8,670 nt of DNA from Bacillota bacterium (GTDB lineage: Bacteria > Bacillota_A > Clostridia > Peptostreptococcales > Anaerovoracaceae). The translations under genes were made by a program, and so were the position numbers. The DNA lies in NCBI GenBank assembly GCA_017437925.1, contig JAFRWQ010000161.1, positions 1 through 8,670 on the forward strand, written 5' to 3'. Below, piece by piece: positions 1 to 5,620 of the stretch (within the stretch, counting starts at the first letter, position 1; every line of letters starts with the position of its first letter). The notes beneath the pieces were generated by a model. The model did not search any database. It had not been told where the DNA came from and saw only the letters and a program-made list of their open reading frames with translations.

Positions 1-290
1 ACCTCGAGTTCGGGATCCGAAAGCAGGATGAAGGGCAGATTGTTCTTGTCGGCGAAGCCCTTATGGGACTTGACGCTGTCCTTGCTCACCCCTATGACCG
101 GCACTTCGTTGGCCCTGTATACGTCGTAGGCCACGGCGAAGGCGCAGGCCTGCTTGGTACAGCCCGAGGTGTTGTCCTTGGGGTAGAAGTAGAGCACGAC
201 CTTCTTTCCGGCGAAGTCGGAGAGGCTTACCATATTGCCGTCCTTGTCGGGAAGGCTGAATTCGGGGGCTTTCATTCCTTCTGTGAGCAT
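1..290 (-). CDS. bcp: Thioredoxin-dependent peroxiredoxin, BCP/PrxQ type (3' part off the window)
   Basis: This gene encodes a cytoplasmic thiol peroxidase that reduces hydrogen peroxide and organic hydroperoxides, normally recycled by thioredoxin. Only the first 96 residues are present; the C-terminal part lies beyond the left edge. The N-terminus (MLTEGMKAPEF) leads into the thioredoxin fold. The peroxidatic cysteine C44 lies in the motif DNTSGCT and a probable resolving cysteine C49 follows five residues later, the spacing typical of atypical 2-Cys BCP proteins (E. coli C45/C50). The start at 290 is set by AAGGAGG at 302-296, five bases upstream. The gene diverges from the flavin reductase-rubredoxin gene, which fits a shared role in oxidative stress, though no PerR- or Fur-like box is evident between them. 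Identification is firm; regulation is unknown. Confidence 0.93.
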   Translation of the reverse strand, partial: MLTEGMKAPEFSLPDKDGNMVSLSDFAGKKVVLYFYPKDNTSGCTKQACAFAVAYDVYRANEVPVIGVSKDSVKSHKGFADKNNLPFILLSDPELE

Positions 291-353
291 CGTTTCCTCC
301 TTATGTAAACGCTTATCGTTTTCTTTCACGGGGCCTGGGGGCCCTTCCCTCTG

Positions 354-382
354 ATATTACCATATCCCGAAGGCCGGTTAAA
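354..382 (-). promoter_or_regulatory. Candidate promoter for bcp
   Basis: Read on the minus strand, TAATAT (359-354) is a 4/6 match to the -10 box and is preceded by TGG, giving an extended -10. A weak -35 (TTTAAC, 382-377) lies 17 bases upstream. Transcription would start near 347 and give a leader of about 57 bases that contains a short GGGCC/GGCCC stem (around 331-345). This is a pattern match only. Confidence 0.35.
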
Positions 383-418
383 GGTCTGTATTTCGGACAA
401 ATGCCGCGAAGAAGGCTC

Positions 419-448
419 TTCACAGCCGGCCTCAAGGGCTGATATAAT
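419..448 (+). promoter_or_regulatory. Promoter for the flavin reductase-rubredoxin gene
   Basis: TTCACA (419-424, 5/6 match to the sigma-A -35) and a perfect TATAAT (443-448) are separated by 18 bases. They lie just upstream of the AAGGAGGA ribosome binding site at 462-469 and the ATG at 475. The implied leader is short, about 20 bases. Confidence 0.65.
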
Positions 449-474
449 CAGTTAGAACCTTAAGGAGGAAAACC

Positions 475-1092
475 ATGGACAACACCGCCCTTTTCAGACT
501 GAGCTACGGAGTCTTCATGCTCGCCACCCGCAGCGGGGAGAAGATCAACGGCTGCATCACCAACACCTGCATGCAGGTGGCGAACAGCCCCACCCGCATA
601 GCCATAGCCTGCATAAACACCAACTACACCTGCGACCTCATCAAGGAGAGCGGAGTCTTCTGCCTCAGCCTCCTCGACAAGAGCTGCAGCTTCGACACCC
701 TTGTCCGCTGGGGCTTCCAGAGCGGCCGCAAGGTCGATAAATTCGCCGGGATGGAGCTTCCCGAGGACGAAAACGGGGTGCCCTACCTCACCTGGGGTAC
801 CTGCGCCATGATAAGCGCCAAGGTGGTGGACAGCATGGACCTTGGAAGCCACACCCTCTTCATCGGCGAGGTCCTCGACGCTAAGGTGCTCTCCGACAGG
901 GAACCCATGACCTACGCCTACTACCAGAGCGACGTCAAGCCCAAGCCCAAAAAGCCGGCCGAGCAGCCCAAGACCCCCAAGGCCTGGAAGTGCCGCATCT
1001 GCGGTTACGTCTACGAGGGCGAAATGCTGCCCGACGACTTCGTCTGCCCCATTTGCGGCCATCCCGCCGAAGACTTCGAACCTGTGTACTGA
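475..1092 (+). CDS. hrb: Flavin reductase-like protein fused to rubredoxin (high-molecular-weight rubredoxin type)
   Basis: This 205-residue protein has two parts. Residues 1 to about 150 form a flavin reductase-like FMN-binding split-barrel domain (LSYGVFMLATRSG... NGCITNTCMQV). A lysine- and proline-rich linker (about 154-170) joins it to a C-terminal rubredoxin, whose iron ligands are C173, C176, C191 and C194 in CRICGY and CPICG. The rubredoxin is the short form, as in rubrerythrins. This architecture matches Hrb of Moorella, which passes electrons from NAD(P)H to flavodiiron protein FprA for O2 or NO reduction; that partner is not in this window, so the role is inferred. The start is set by AAGGAGGA at 462-469. 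The gene stands alone, bounded by its own promoter and terminator, and is divergent from the peroxiredoxin gene. Confidence 0.85.
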   Translation: MDNTALFRLSYGVFMLATRSGEKINGCITNTCMQVANSPTRIAIACINTNYTCDLIKESGVFCLSLLDKSCSFDTLVRWGFQSGRKVDKFAGMELPEDENGVPYLTWGTCAMISAKVVDSMDLGSHTLFIGEVLDAKVLSDREPMTYAYYQSDVKPKPKKPAEQPKTPKAWKCRICGYVYEGEMLPDDFVCPICGHPAEDFEPVY

Positions 1093-1167
1093 CAGCAGGG
1101 CGGTTTTCCGCAAAGCAGAGTCATGCCCCGGGCATTAAATGGCAGCACTGAAAGCTAAAGATCCTTT

Positions 1168-1194
1168 AAGCAGCCTTCGGGCTGCTTTTTATTT
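1168..1194 (+). terminator. Intrinsic terminator after the flavin reductase-rubredoxin gene
   Basis: An 8-bp perfect stem (AAGCAGCC at 1168-1175, GGCTGCTT at 1180-1187) closes a TTCG tetraloop and runs directly into a T-rich tract (1186-1194). It lies 75 bases after the stop codon. Confidence 0.92.
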
Positions 1195-1320
1195 GTCCGG
1201 TCACGCCGTGATCGCTTTTTCCGGCCGGCGGCGATGATGCCGGCACGCTGCAACGCTTTACGCCCCGCCGCTCGCCGCATTACATTTTATCATTTTTATC
1301 AAATATTTTGTAAATTATAC

Positions 1321-1335
1321 TTGACACAATGTCAA
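1321..1335. promoter_or_regulatory. Candidate operator: inverted repeat TTGACA-CAA-TGTCAA
   Basis: Two perfect 6-bp arms (1321-1326 and 1330-1335) surround a 3-base centre, and the left arm is the -35 box itself. A dimeric repressor bound here would block RNA polymerase. The obvious candidate is the XRE regulator encoded downstream in the same unit, giving negative autoregulation. The symmetry is seen directly; the binding protein is inferred. Confidence 0.55.
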
Positions 1336-1349
1336 ACCGGTGATATATT
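1321..1349 (+). promoter_or_regulatory. Near-consensus sigma-A promoter for the membrane protein-XRE-PLP enzyme unit
   Basis: A perfect TTGACA (1321-1326) and TATATT (1344-1349, 5/6) are separated by the optimal 17 bases, with a strongly AT-rich stretch upstream. A start near 1356 gives a leader of about 40 bases before the ATG at 1396. Such a strong promoter would be expected to need repression, which fits the operator overlapping its -35. Confidence 0.85.
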
Positions 1350-1395
1350 GTCCTTGCAGCCGGGGATAAGGCCCGGCGGTGAAAGGAGAAACAAA

Positions 1396-1902
1396 ATGGA
1401 AAGAGCAGCAGGTATGTTGGCAGGCATAATCGTAGGTTTACTGATCGTTATGATCTTCTTCAAGCTTTCCAACTCAAATAAAAAAATGAAGACCGAGTAC
1501 GATGAAAGGCAGCAGCTTGTCCACGGCAGGGCCTATCAGGCAGCCTTCTACAGCTTCATCATATACGAGACCCTCATGATGCTCGCCGGCGTCGCAGAGA
1601 TCAAGCTCCCCGCTGAAAACTACGTGCTCCACTTCGGCGGCATAATACTCAGCTGCATGGTTCTTACAAGTTATAACATCTGGCACGGAGCCTACTGGGG
1701 CCTCAACAGCAACAGAAAGCGCTACATGATCTTATTCCTCGCGGCGGCCGCTATCAATTGCATCCCAGTAATAGGGGGCATTAAGGACGGAGATCTTATG
1801 GGGACCCCCCTTATGAGCCTCATGGTGCTGGTGATGATGCTGGTGCTCTGCGTCATGCTCCTCATCAGGCAGATGACCGAAAAGGAGGATGACGGAGAAT
1901 GA
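1396..1902 (+). CDS. Multi-pass membrane protein with DERQ motif, partner of a small XRE regulator
   Basis: This 168-residue protein has about five hydrophobic segments (roughly 4-23, 46-66, 76-97, 110-129 and 138-157), so it should sit in the cytoplasmic membrane. After the first segment comes a charged stretch with YDERQ (35-39), a motif I associate with small membrane proteins encoded next to YozG-like XRE regulators in Bacillota. The C-terminus is charged (TEKEDDGE). The ATG at 1396 is preferred because GAAAGGAG lies at 1381-1388 and the promoter is just upstream; extending the frame to 1234 would place the promoter inside the gene. The stop overlaps the start of the regulator (ATGA, 1899-1902), so the two are translationally coupled. 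Function is unknown; sensing or sequestering the regulator is possible. Confidence 0.8.
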   Translation: MERAAGMLAGIIVGLLIVMIFFKLSNSNKKMKTEYDERQQLVHGRAYQAAFYSFIIYETLMMLAGVAEIKLPAENYVLHFGGIILSCMVLTSYNIWHGAYWGLNSNRKRYMILFLAAAAINCIPVIGGIKDGDLMGTPLMSLMVLVMMLVLCVMLLIRQMTEKEDDGE

Positions 1903-2090
1903 AGAACTTAAGACTTAAGGCGGCCCGCGCCGCCAAAGACCTCTCCCAGGACGACCTGGCAAAGCTCTGCGGAGTCTCCCGCCAGACCATAAACGCCATC
2001 GAAAAGGGAGACTACAATCCCACCGTAAACCTCTGCATCGCCATATGCAAAGCCCTGGACAAGACCCTGGACGATCTTTTCTGGGAGTAA
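1899..2090 (+). CDS. Small XRE-family transcriptional regulator (YozG-like, HTH only)
   Basis: This 63-residue protein is almost entirely one helix-turn-helix domain of the Cro/C1 type (about 4-60). The core is LSQDDLAKLCGVSRQTINAI (15-34) followed by EKGDYNP, the classic signature of this subfamily of small cytoplasmic DNA-binding proteins. There is no effector domain, so any signal must come from a partner, most simply the membrane protein encoded immediately upstream and overlapping by 4 bases. The likely target is the inverted repeat at 1321-1335 over the promoter of its own unit. The family is certain; the target and the partnership are inferred. Confidence 0.92.
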   Translation: MKNLRLKAARAAKDLSQDDLAKLCGVSRQTINAIEKGDYNPTVNLCIAICKALDKTLDDLFWE

Positions 2091-2132
2091 AGACAGGTCC
2101 CGCTCCGGCGGATGAAATGAAAGGAGCCCCAG

Positions 2133-3128
2133 ATGCAAAGCTTTGAATTCGAAAACGCGCTGAAGAAAATACCGCGCATTGACCTTGCCGCGGCAAAGCC
2201 CACACCCCTTTACCGGCTTGCGAAGCTCGAAAAGGAGTGGGGATACCCGCAGATATATATAAAGCGCGACGACCTGACCGGCCTCGGCCAGGGCGGAAAC
2301 AAGGTCAGGTGCCTCGAATACCTCCTGGCTGACGCCGAAAAGCAGGGCGCCGACATGATCATCGCGGGCGGAGGCTCCCAGAGCAACCTCTGCTCCCTCA
2401 CCGCCGCCGCCTGCGCGCTTACCGGCCTTCCCTGCGAGCTGGTGATGAACGACGCCGAGCCAAAAAGAGCCGAAGGCAACCTGCTGCTGGACCGCCTCTG
2501 CGGCGCGCAGGTAAGGCACATAGGCCCGGTGAGCTTTCAGGAGAGGAACGCCTTCATGGAGGAGCTGGCCGAAAAGTACCGGCTCTCGGGCAGAAGGCCC
2601 TACGTCATAAGGAACGGAGCCAGCACCGGCATGGGGGCCCTGGGCTACGCGGAGGCCGCGGCCGAGATCGCAGAGCAATGCCGCGGGATGAATATCGGCA
2701 GGCTCTCCCTATTCTGCCCCGGAGGCAACGGAGGGGTCGCCGCGGGCCTCATCTACGGCAACGCGATGATAGGAAGCCCGCTTGACATCATCGTAATAAG
2801 CGTCGAAGACGAAAAAGACGTGCTTGAAGAGCACATCCGCGGCATCATCTCTGAAGAAGAGCAGATCGTAGGGATGAAGCCGGCGTCCGGTGAAGATTAC
2901 AAATATATCATTTCGGACAGCTGCACCGGCGGAGGCTGGGGCATAGACAGCAGGGAAAGCCTTGAAATGGTCAGGTCATTTGCCTCTGCCCAGGGCCTCT
3001 TCGTCGAAAAGGTCTACACCTCGAAGGTGCTGGTCGGAATGAAGGATATGCTCACGGGCGGCGCGATAAAAGGGCCGGCATGCTTCCTGCACACCGGCGG
3101 CCTCGCTTCGCTCTTCGCTCAGTTTTAA
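2133..3128 (+). CDS. PLP-dependent enzyme, D-cysteine desulfhydrase/ACC deaminase family, atypical active site
   Basis: This 331-residue protein is a full-length fold-type-II PLP enzyme (known members are about 325-340 residues). The PLP lysine is K57 in GQGGNKVR. The substrate loop is GGGSQSN (79-85), the GNLLLDRLCGA block is at 115-125, the phosphate-binding region is PGGNGGVAAGL (196-206), and the conserved HTGG is at 320-323. Characterised members deaminate D-cysteine to pyruvate, sulfide and ammonia, or open the ring of 1-aminocyclopropane-1-carboxylate. Aligned with Pseudomonas ACC deaminase from memory, K51, S78 and Y294 correspond to K57, S84 and Y295, but Y268 corresponds to W269, and the residue after SN is leucine (L86) instead of His or Gln. 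The substrate is therefore open. AAGGAG lies at 2121-2126. It starts 42 bases after the XRE gene without a visible promoter, so it is probably the third gene of that unit. Confidence 0.85.
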   Translation: MQSFEFENALKKIPRIDLAAAKPTPLYRLAKLEKEWGYPQIYIKRDDLTGLGQGGNKVRCLEYLLADAEKQGADMIIAGGGSQSNLCSLTAAACALTGLPCELVMNDAEPKRAEGNLLLDRLCGAQVRHIGPVSFQERNAFMEELAEKYRLSGRRPYVIRNGASTGMGALGYAEAAAEIAEQCRGMNIGRLSLFCPGGNGGVAAGLIYGNAMIGSPLDIIVISVEDEKDVLEEHIRGIISEEEQIVGMKPASGEDYKYIISDSCTGGGWGIDSRESLEMVRSFASAQGLFVEKVYTSKVLVGMKDMLTGGAIKGPACFLHTGGLASLFAQF

Positions 3129-3129
3129 C

Positions 3130-3169
3130 ACCGCTGAAACGGCCGTTTCGGCGGTTATTTTTTCTTTTT
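3130..3169 (+). terminator. Intrinsic terminator after the PLP enzyme gene
   Basis: A 13-position stem surrounds the palindrome GAAACGGCCGTTTC (3136-3149): ACCGC (3130-3134) pairs with GCGGT (3151-3155), with one T-G wobble between the parts. A long T-rich tract follows (3156-3169). It begins right after the stop codon. On the opposite strand the stem is followed by few Ts, so it is a weak terminator for the convergent TfoX-like gene, whose stop codon touches the stem. Confidence 0.9.
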
Positions 3170-3469
3170 GGGATACGGCAGCTCGTCGTACATCGCTTCA
3201 AAGAGTTCCTTCAGAAACTCCCTGTTGTCCACGTCGTCCACCAGGAGCATCCGGCTTCCCCCTTCGTAGGGAAGCTCAAGGGGCGCTTCAGGCATCATGC
3301 GCGCCGCGGCCTTTGTGTTCTTCACGAGAAGCCTGTCGTCGTATATCCCGCCCGGGATCTTTCCGCGGTAATAGATGACGTACTCTCCCATCATCGGCCG
3401 ATAGCTTATATCGTCCAGTTCCGAGAGCTGCTCCAGTATGAATTCCAGATAGTCCATGCTTGAGGCCAT
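3155..3469 (-). CDS. TfoX/Sxy N-terminal-domain protein
   Basis: This 104-residue protein consists of a single TfoX N-terminal domain. The segment RPMMGEYVIYYRGKIPGGIY (24-43) is characteristic, followed by DDRLLVK and the C-terminal LKELFEAMYDELPYPKKKK. In Gammaproteobacteria, Sxy/TfoX controls competence together with CRP, but those proteins also have a C-terminal TfoX domain, which is missing here. Stand-alone copies are common in Bacillota and have no established role, so competence should not be assumed. The start is supported by AAAGGA (3481-3476), which abuts the stop codon of the upstream gene 12 bases away, so the two are probably co-transcribed. The lysine-rich tail is normal for this group. 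Confidence 0.85.
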   Translation of the reverse strand: MASSMDYLEFILEQLSELDDISYRPMMGEYVIYYRGKIPGGIYDDRLLVKNTKAAARMMPEAPLELPYEGGSRMLLVDDVDNREFLKELFEAMYDELPYPKKKK

Positions 3470-3481
3470 TGTTTTTCCTTT

Positions 3482-4294
3482 CTATTCAAAGAGCATCTTC
3501 CGGATCCCGTCGATATACTCCTGTTTGCGTTTTTCCGCCGCGGCGGGATCCTCGTCTTTTTGCCCGATCAGATACTCGGGCATATAGCTGGAAACGGGGT
3601 CTTGCCACGGAATTATGATCATGTCCTCCTTCGGGATATCGTAGGAGGAAAGGATCGCCTTCATCTCATGTATCGATGCCCCTTTCAGCCCCATAAGCTC
3701 TTCATGAGTCTTTTCCCGATTCGTTCCTTCCATGACCCCGCAGGAATAGCTGCCCGGAGACATCTGCCAGACATAGACCTCCAGGCCTTTCGCCGTGCGC
3801 AGGTCAAAGTATTCGGGATATTTGTCTCTCAGAAACTCAAGGTCCGACGGATCACCGTACCGACAGACGTTGCGCAGATACTTCGCGAATTCCAGATCCG
3901 CGACCGAATACCTTTTTCCTTTATATATTATCTCGACCATATCATCCTCTGCGTGATACCCGTTGGCGTATACATAGGATCCGTCCTTTATATCGAAATG
4001 ATCGTTCTCCGATTCGTTCAATATATACAGCCTTACCTCAGAAAAATCCCGTAATCTCCAATAGCTTTGCTTATAGCCATGCGAGTAATGCTCTTCATAT
4101 CCCAATTCGAAGTTTTCCATGAGCAGTTTTGAATTCCGGATGATAATATCTTCAAGCTTATCATTCTCGAATTCCCAATATCCGCACTTGTATTCAAGAC
4201 CCGCGCCGGTCAATACTTCCGTAAAGTCTCTGAACAAATCGTTATATAGATTTGATTTCTTTATGCTTAATGATAAGTGAAAATACGCCGGCAT
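3482..4294 (-). CDS. Hypothetical protein of unknown function (270 residues)
   Basis: I do not recognise a named family. The protein has no signal peptide or membrane segment and looks cytoplasmic and acidic. The N-terminal half (about 1-112) is rich in aromatic and charged residues. The C-terminal half (about 170-270) has conserved-looking elements: YVWQMSPGSYSCGVMEGTNR (174-193), a helical segment ending in ILSSYDIP, IIIPWQDPVSSYMPEY (226-241) and a charged terminal helix (KRKQEYIDGIRKMLF). The C-terminal part resembles hypothetical proteins I associate with Clostridia, but I cannot name them with confidence. The start is supported by GAGG (4304-4301), six bases upstream. It lies 45 bases after the Fic gene and 12 bases before the TfoX-like gene on the same strand, with no promoter or terminator seen between them. 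Confidence 0.75.
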   Translation of the reverse strand: MPAYFHLSLSIKKSNLYNDLFRDFTEVLTGAGLEYKCGYWEFENDKLEDIIIRNSKLLMENFELGYEEHYSHGYKQSYWRLRDFSEVRLYILNESENDHFDIKDGSYVYANGYHAEDDMVEIIYKGKRYSVADLEFAKYLRNVCRYGDPSDLEFLRDKYPEYFDLRTAKGLEVYVWQMSPGSYSCGVMEGTNREKTHEELMGLKGASIHEMKAILSSYDIPKEDMIIIPWQDPVSSYMPEYLIGQKDEDPAAAEKRKQEYIDGIRKMLFE

Positions 4295-4339
4295 ACTTTA
4301 CCTCGCTTCGACCTGGTTCTATTTCAGAGTAACGAATAC

Positions 4340-5419
4340 CTATAAACTGTTTTCTACTGCTTCCTCTTTATCCCTGTTCCAAACGTACTTTGTGTACCTC
4401 CCGCCGCCGATCTTTATTACGCTTTTTGATGCCAAAAGGTCTGACAAGGCCCTTTCGACCGTTATGCGGCTTATGTCGGGACATTTCTCCATGATCTGCG
4501 ACTTCGTTATTTCCCCGTAGGTATTCCTGATGATCCCGGCGACCCGCTCCGGCTTTGAAAGACCGCCTGCGATCGATGCCTGCACTCTGCCGGAAAAATC
4601 TCTGTACGCTGCGGCAATTATACCGAGCATATACTTCACAAACGGAGCATAGTCATTGCTGCCCTCATGCCAGGCGTAGGAACTCAGCTGAAGACTTTCA
4701 TAATACGATTCCTTTGTTTTTTCGATAAGATGCTCGATGCTGATATACTTTCCGACGATATATCCGGCCCTGTATAATGTAAGCAGCGTAAGCAGTCTGC
4801 TCATCCTGCCGTTGCCGTCGTTGAAAGGATGTATGCACAAGAAATCAAGAATAAACATCGGGATAAGCAATAACGGATCTGCGGTTCCGGTCCCGAGGGC
4901 CTTGCCGAATGCATCGCAAAGATCCTCCACCGCTTCCGGCGTTTCCCATGCGGGAACGGGTCTGAAACGGACAAACTTGTTCCCCTGTTCATCCTCTTCC
5001 TCGATGATGTTATCCGAAGTCTTGAATTTACCGCCTATACCATAACCCTCGTAGTTGTACAGATCTCTGTGCAGCTGCAGTATAATATTCGGCCTGACAG
5101 GCATGTAATCGTGGCTTTCATGGATCGTATTGAGCACATCGCGGTATCCGGCGATCTCCTGTTCATTCCTCGACCCGGGCGTTGTCGTGTCCTTCACCAG
5201 AGCCTTAAGCCTGTTATCCGTAGTATATATGCCTTCGATCTTGTTTGACGCCGCTGTGCTCTGTATCCTGGCAGCCTCGAGAAGCCTTGTCAGCGCATCG
5301 GCTTTGGCCTCTATAAACATGGACTGCTCGCCTTTATACTCATGGATCTGCGTGAGAAGAGCCACGATATCAGGCGTCAGAAGCGTTTCCCATTTCCCGG
5401 AATAGTCATATGATCTCAT
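4340..5419 (-). CDS. fic: Fic-family protein with N-terminal inhibitory motif and C-terminal winged helix
   Basis: This 359-residue protein probably transfers AMP, or another nucleotide-derived group, from a nucleotide to hydroxyl side chains of target proteins. The complete Fic motif HPFNDGNGR is at 197-205, with catalytic H197 and the anion-binding DGNGR. The inhibitory motif SxxxEG is present as S58-E62-G63 in an N-terminal helix, making this a class II enzyme whose glutamate blocks productive ATP binding. A probable target-docking flap lies at about 128-153. Residues about 288-348 look like a winged helix (SQIMEKCPDISRITVERALS, then a GGGRYTKY wing), so DNA binding is likely. The start is chosen from GAGGA (5431-5427), seven bases upstream. 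The leader carries repeated ATGATGCARTT motifs that could be its own binding sites. No separate antitoxin is apparent. The target protein is unknown. Confidence 0.92.
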   Translation of the reverse strand: MRSYDYSGKWETLLTPDIVALLTQIHEYKGEQSMFIEAKADALTRLLEAARIQSTAASNKIEGIYTTDNRLKALVKDTTTPGSRNEQEIAGYRDVLNTIHESHDYMPVRPNIILQLHRDLYNYEGYGIGGKFKTSDNIIEEEDEQGNKFVRFRPVPAWETPEAVEDLCDAFGKALGTGTADPLLLIPMFILDFLCIHPFNDGNGRMSRLLTLLTLYRAGYIVGKYISIEHLIEKTKESYYESLQLSSYAWHEGSNDYAPFVKYMLGIIAAAYRDFSGRVQASIAGGLSKPERVAGIIRNTYGEITKSQIMEKCPDISRITVERALSDLLASKSVIKIGGGRYTKYVWNRDKEEAVENSL

Positions 5420-5476
5420 ATCAACATCCTCATTCGCACATTAATTTACTCAAAATCGGGAATATGATGCAATTAG

Positions 5477-5505
5477 ATCCTAACATTCATCATACTCATT
5501 GTCAA
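5477..5505 (-). promoter_or_regulatory. Promoter of the fic-hypothetical-tfoX unit
   Basis: On the minus strand a perfect TTGACA (5505-5500) and TAGGAT (5482-5477, 4/6) are 17 bases apart. Transcription would start near 5470, leaving a leader of about 50 bases to the fic ATG. One repeat copy lies over the predicted start and another begins four bases upstream of the -35, so the promoter is framed by the repeats. Confidence 0.65.
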
Positions 5506-5509
5506 CTTA

Positions 5510-5541
5510 AACTGCATCATTTTGCCTAAAATGATGCAGTT
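5510..5541. repeat. Perfect 14-bp inverted repeat upstream of the fic promoter
   Basis: AACTGCATCATTTT (5510-5523) and AAAATGATGCAGTT (5528-5541) are exact reverse complements around a 4-base centre, GCCT. It contains the second and third repeat copies head to head. It is AT-rich and not followed by a T tract on either strand, so it looks like a dimer-binding operator, not a terminator. Confidence 0.8.
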
Positions 5542-5620
5542 GAGCGTCCGAATGATGCAGTTAACCGGTCTGATGATGCAATTGAACGATCCCGGCGGGC
5601 GATCGGATATCAAGCTCCCG

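Larger units (their letters stand above)
1093..1395. other. 303-base intergenic region with terminator, GC-rich spacer and AT-rich promoter
   Basis: The region holds the terminator at 1168-1194, a GC-rich stretch with short inverted repeats (for example GCCGGC at 1224-1229 and 1239-1244) without a T tract, an AT-rich run (about 1271-1320) that could act as an UP element, and the promoter/operator at 1321-1349. No small gene or RNA gene is recognisable in 1093-1167 or 1195-1270. Confidence 0.6.
5464..5583. repeat. Five copies of ATGATGCARTT around the fic promoter, four of them phased at 21 bases
   Basis: Copies of the 11-base motif lie at 5464-5474 (+, ATGATGCAATT), 5510-5520 (inverted, ATGATGCAGTT on the minus strand), 5531-5541 (+, GTT form), 5552-5562 (+, GTT form) and 5573-5583 (+, ATT form). 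The last four begin exactly 21 bases apart (5510, 5531, 5552, 5573), two turns of the DNA helix. In the three same-direction copies similarity continues past the motif, with a shared A at unit position 13, CG at 15-16 and C at 19. They fill the space between the end of tam and fic. The most economical reading is an operator array bound cooperatively on one face of the DNA, possibly by the winged helix of Fic; the ligand is inferred. Confidence 0.85.

Noticed and set aside
460..1113. Long open frame on the minus strand opposite the flavin reductase-rubredoxin gene
   Set aside because: It is a shadow of a GC-rich gene: low-complexity Gly/Ala/Val/Leu/His composition, no ribosome binding site, no recognisable motif, while the plus-strand frame has clear domains.
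1201..1244. Second terminator or RNA structure in the GC-rich spacer
   Set aside because: The short palindromes have tiny or long loops and no properly placed T tract.
1234..1395. N-terminal extension of the membrane protein back to an ATG at 1234
   Set aside because: The extension would contain the TTGACA/TATATT promoter and the operator, has no ribosome binding site, and reads as Arg/Cys-rich non-membrane sequence; the ATG at 1396 has a good Shine-Dalgarno.
1908..2678. 256-residue open frame on the minus strand opposite the XRE and PLP genes
   Set aside because: It spans two real, well-recognised plus-strand genes and shows no domain.
5510..5541. Terminator for tam
   Set aside because: The stem is AT-rich and followed on the minus strand by TAAGTTGAC, not a T tract.
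5510..5583. Possible CRISPR array
   Set aside because: The conserved core is only 11 bases with 10-base gaps, one copy is inverted, similarity runs into the gaps, and no cas gene is present.
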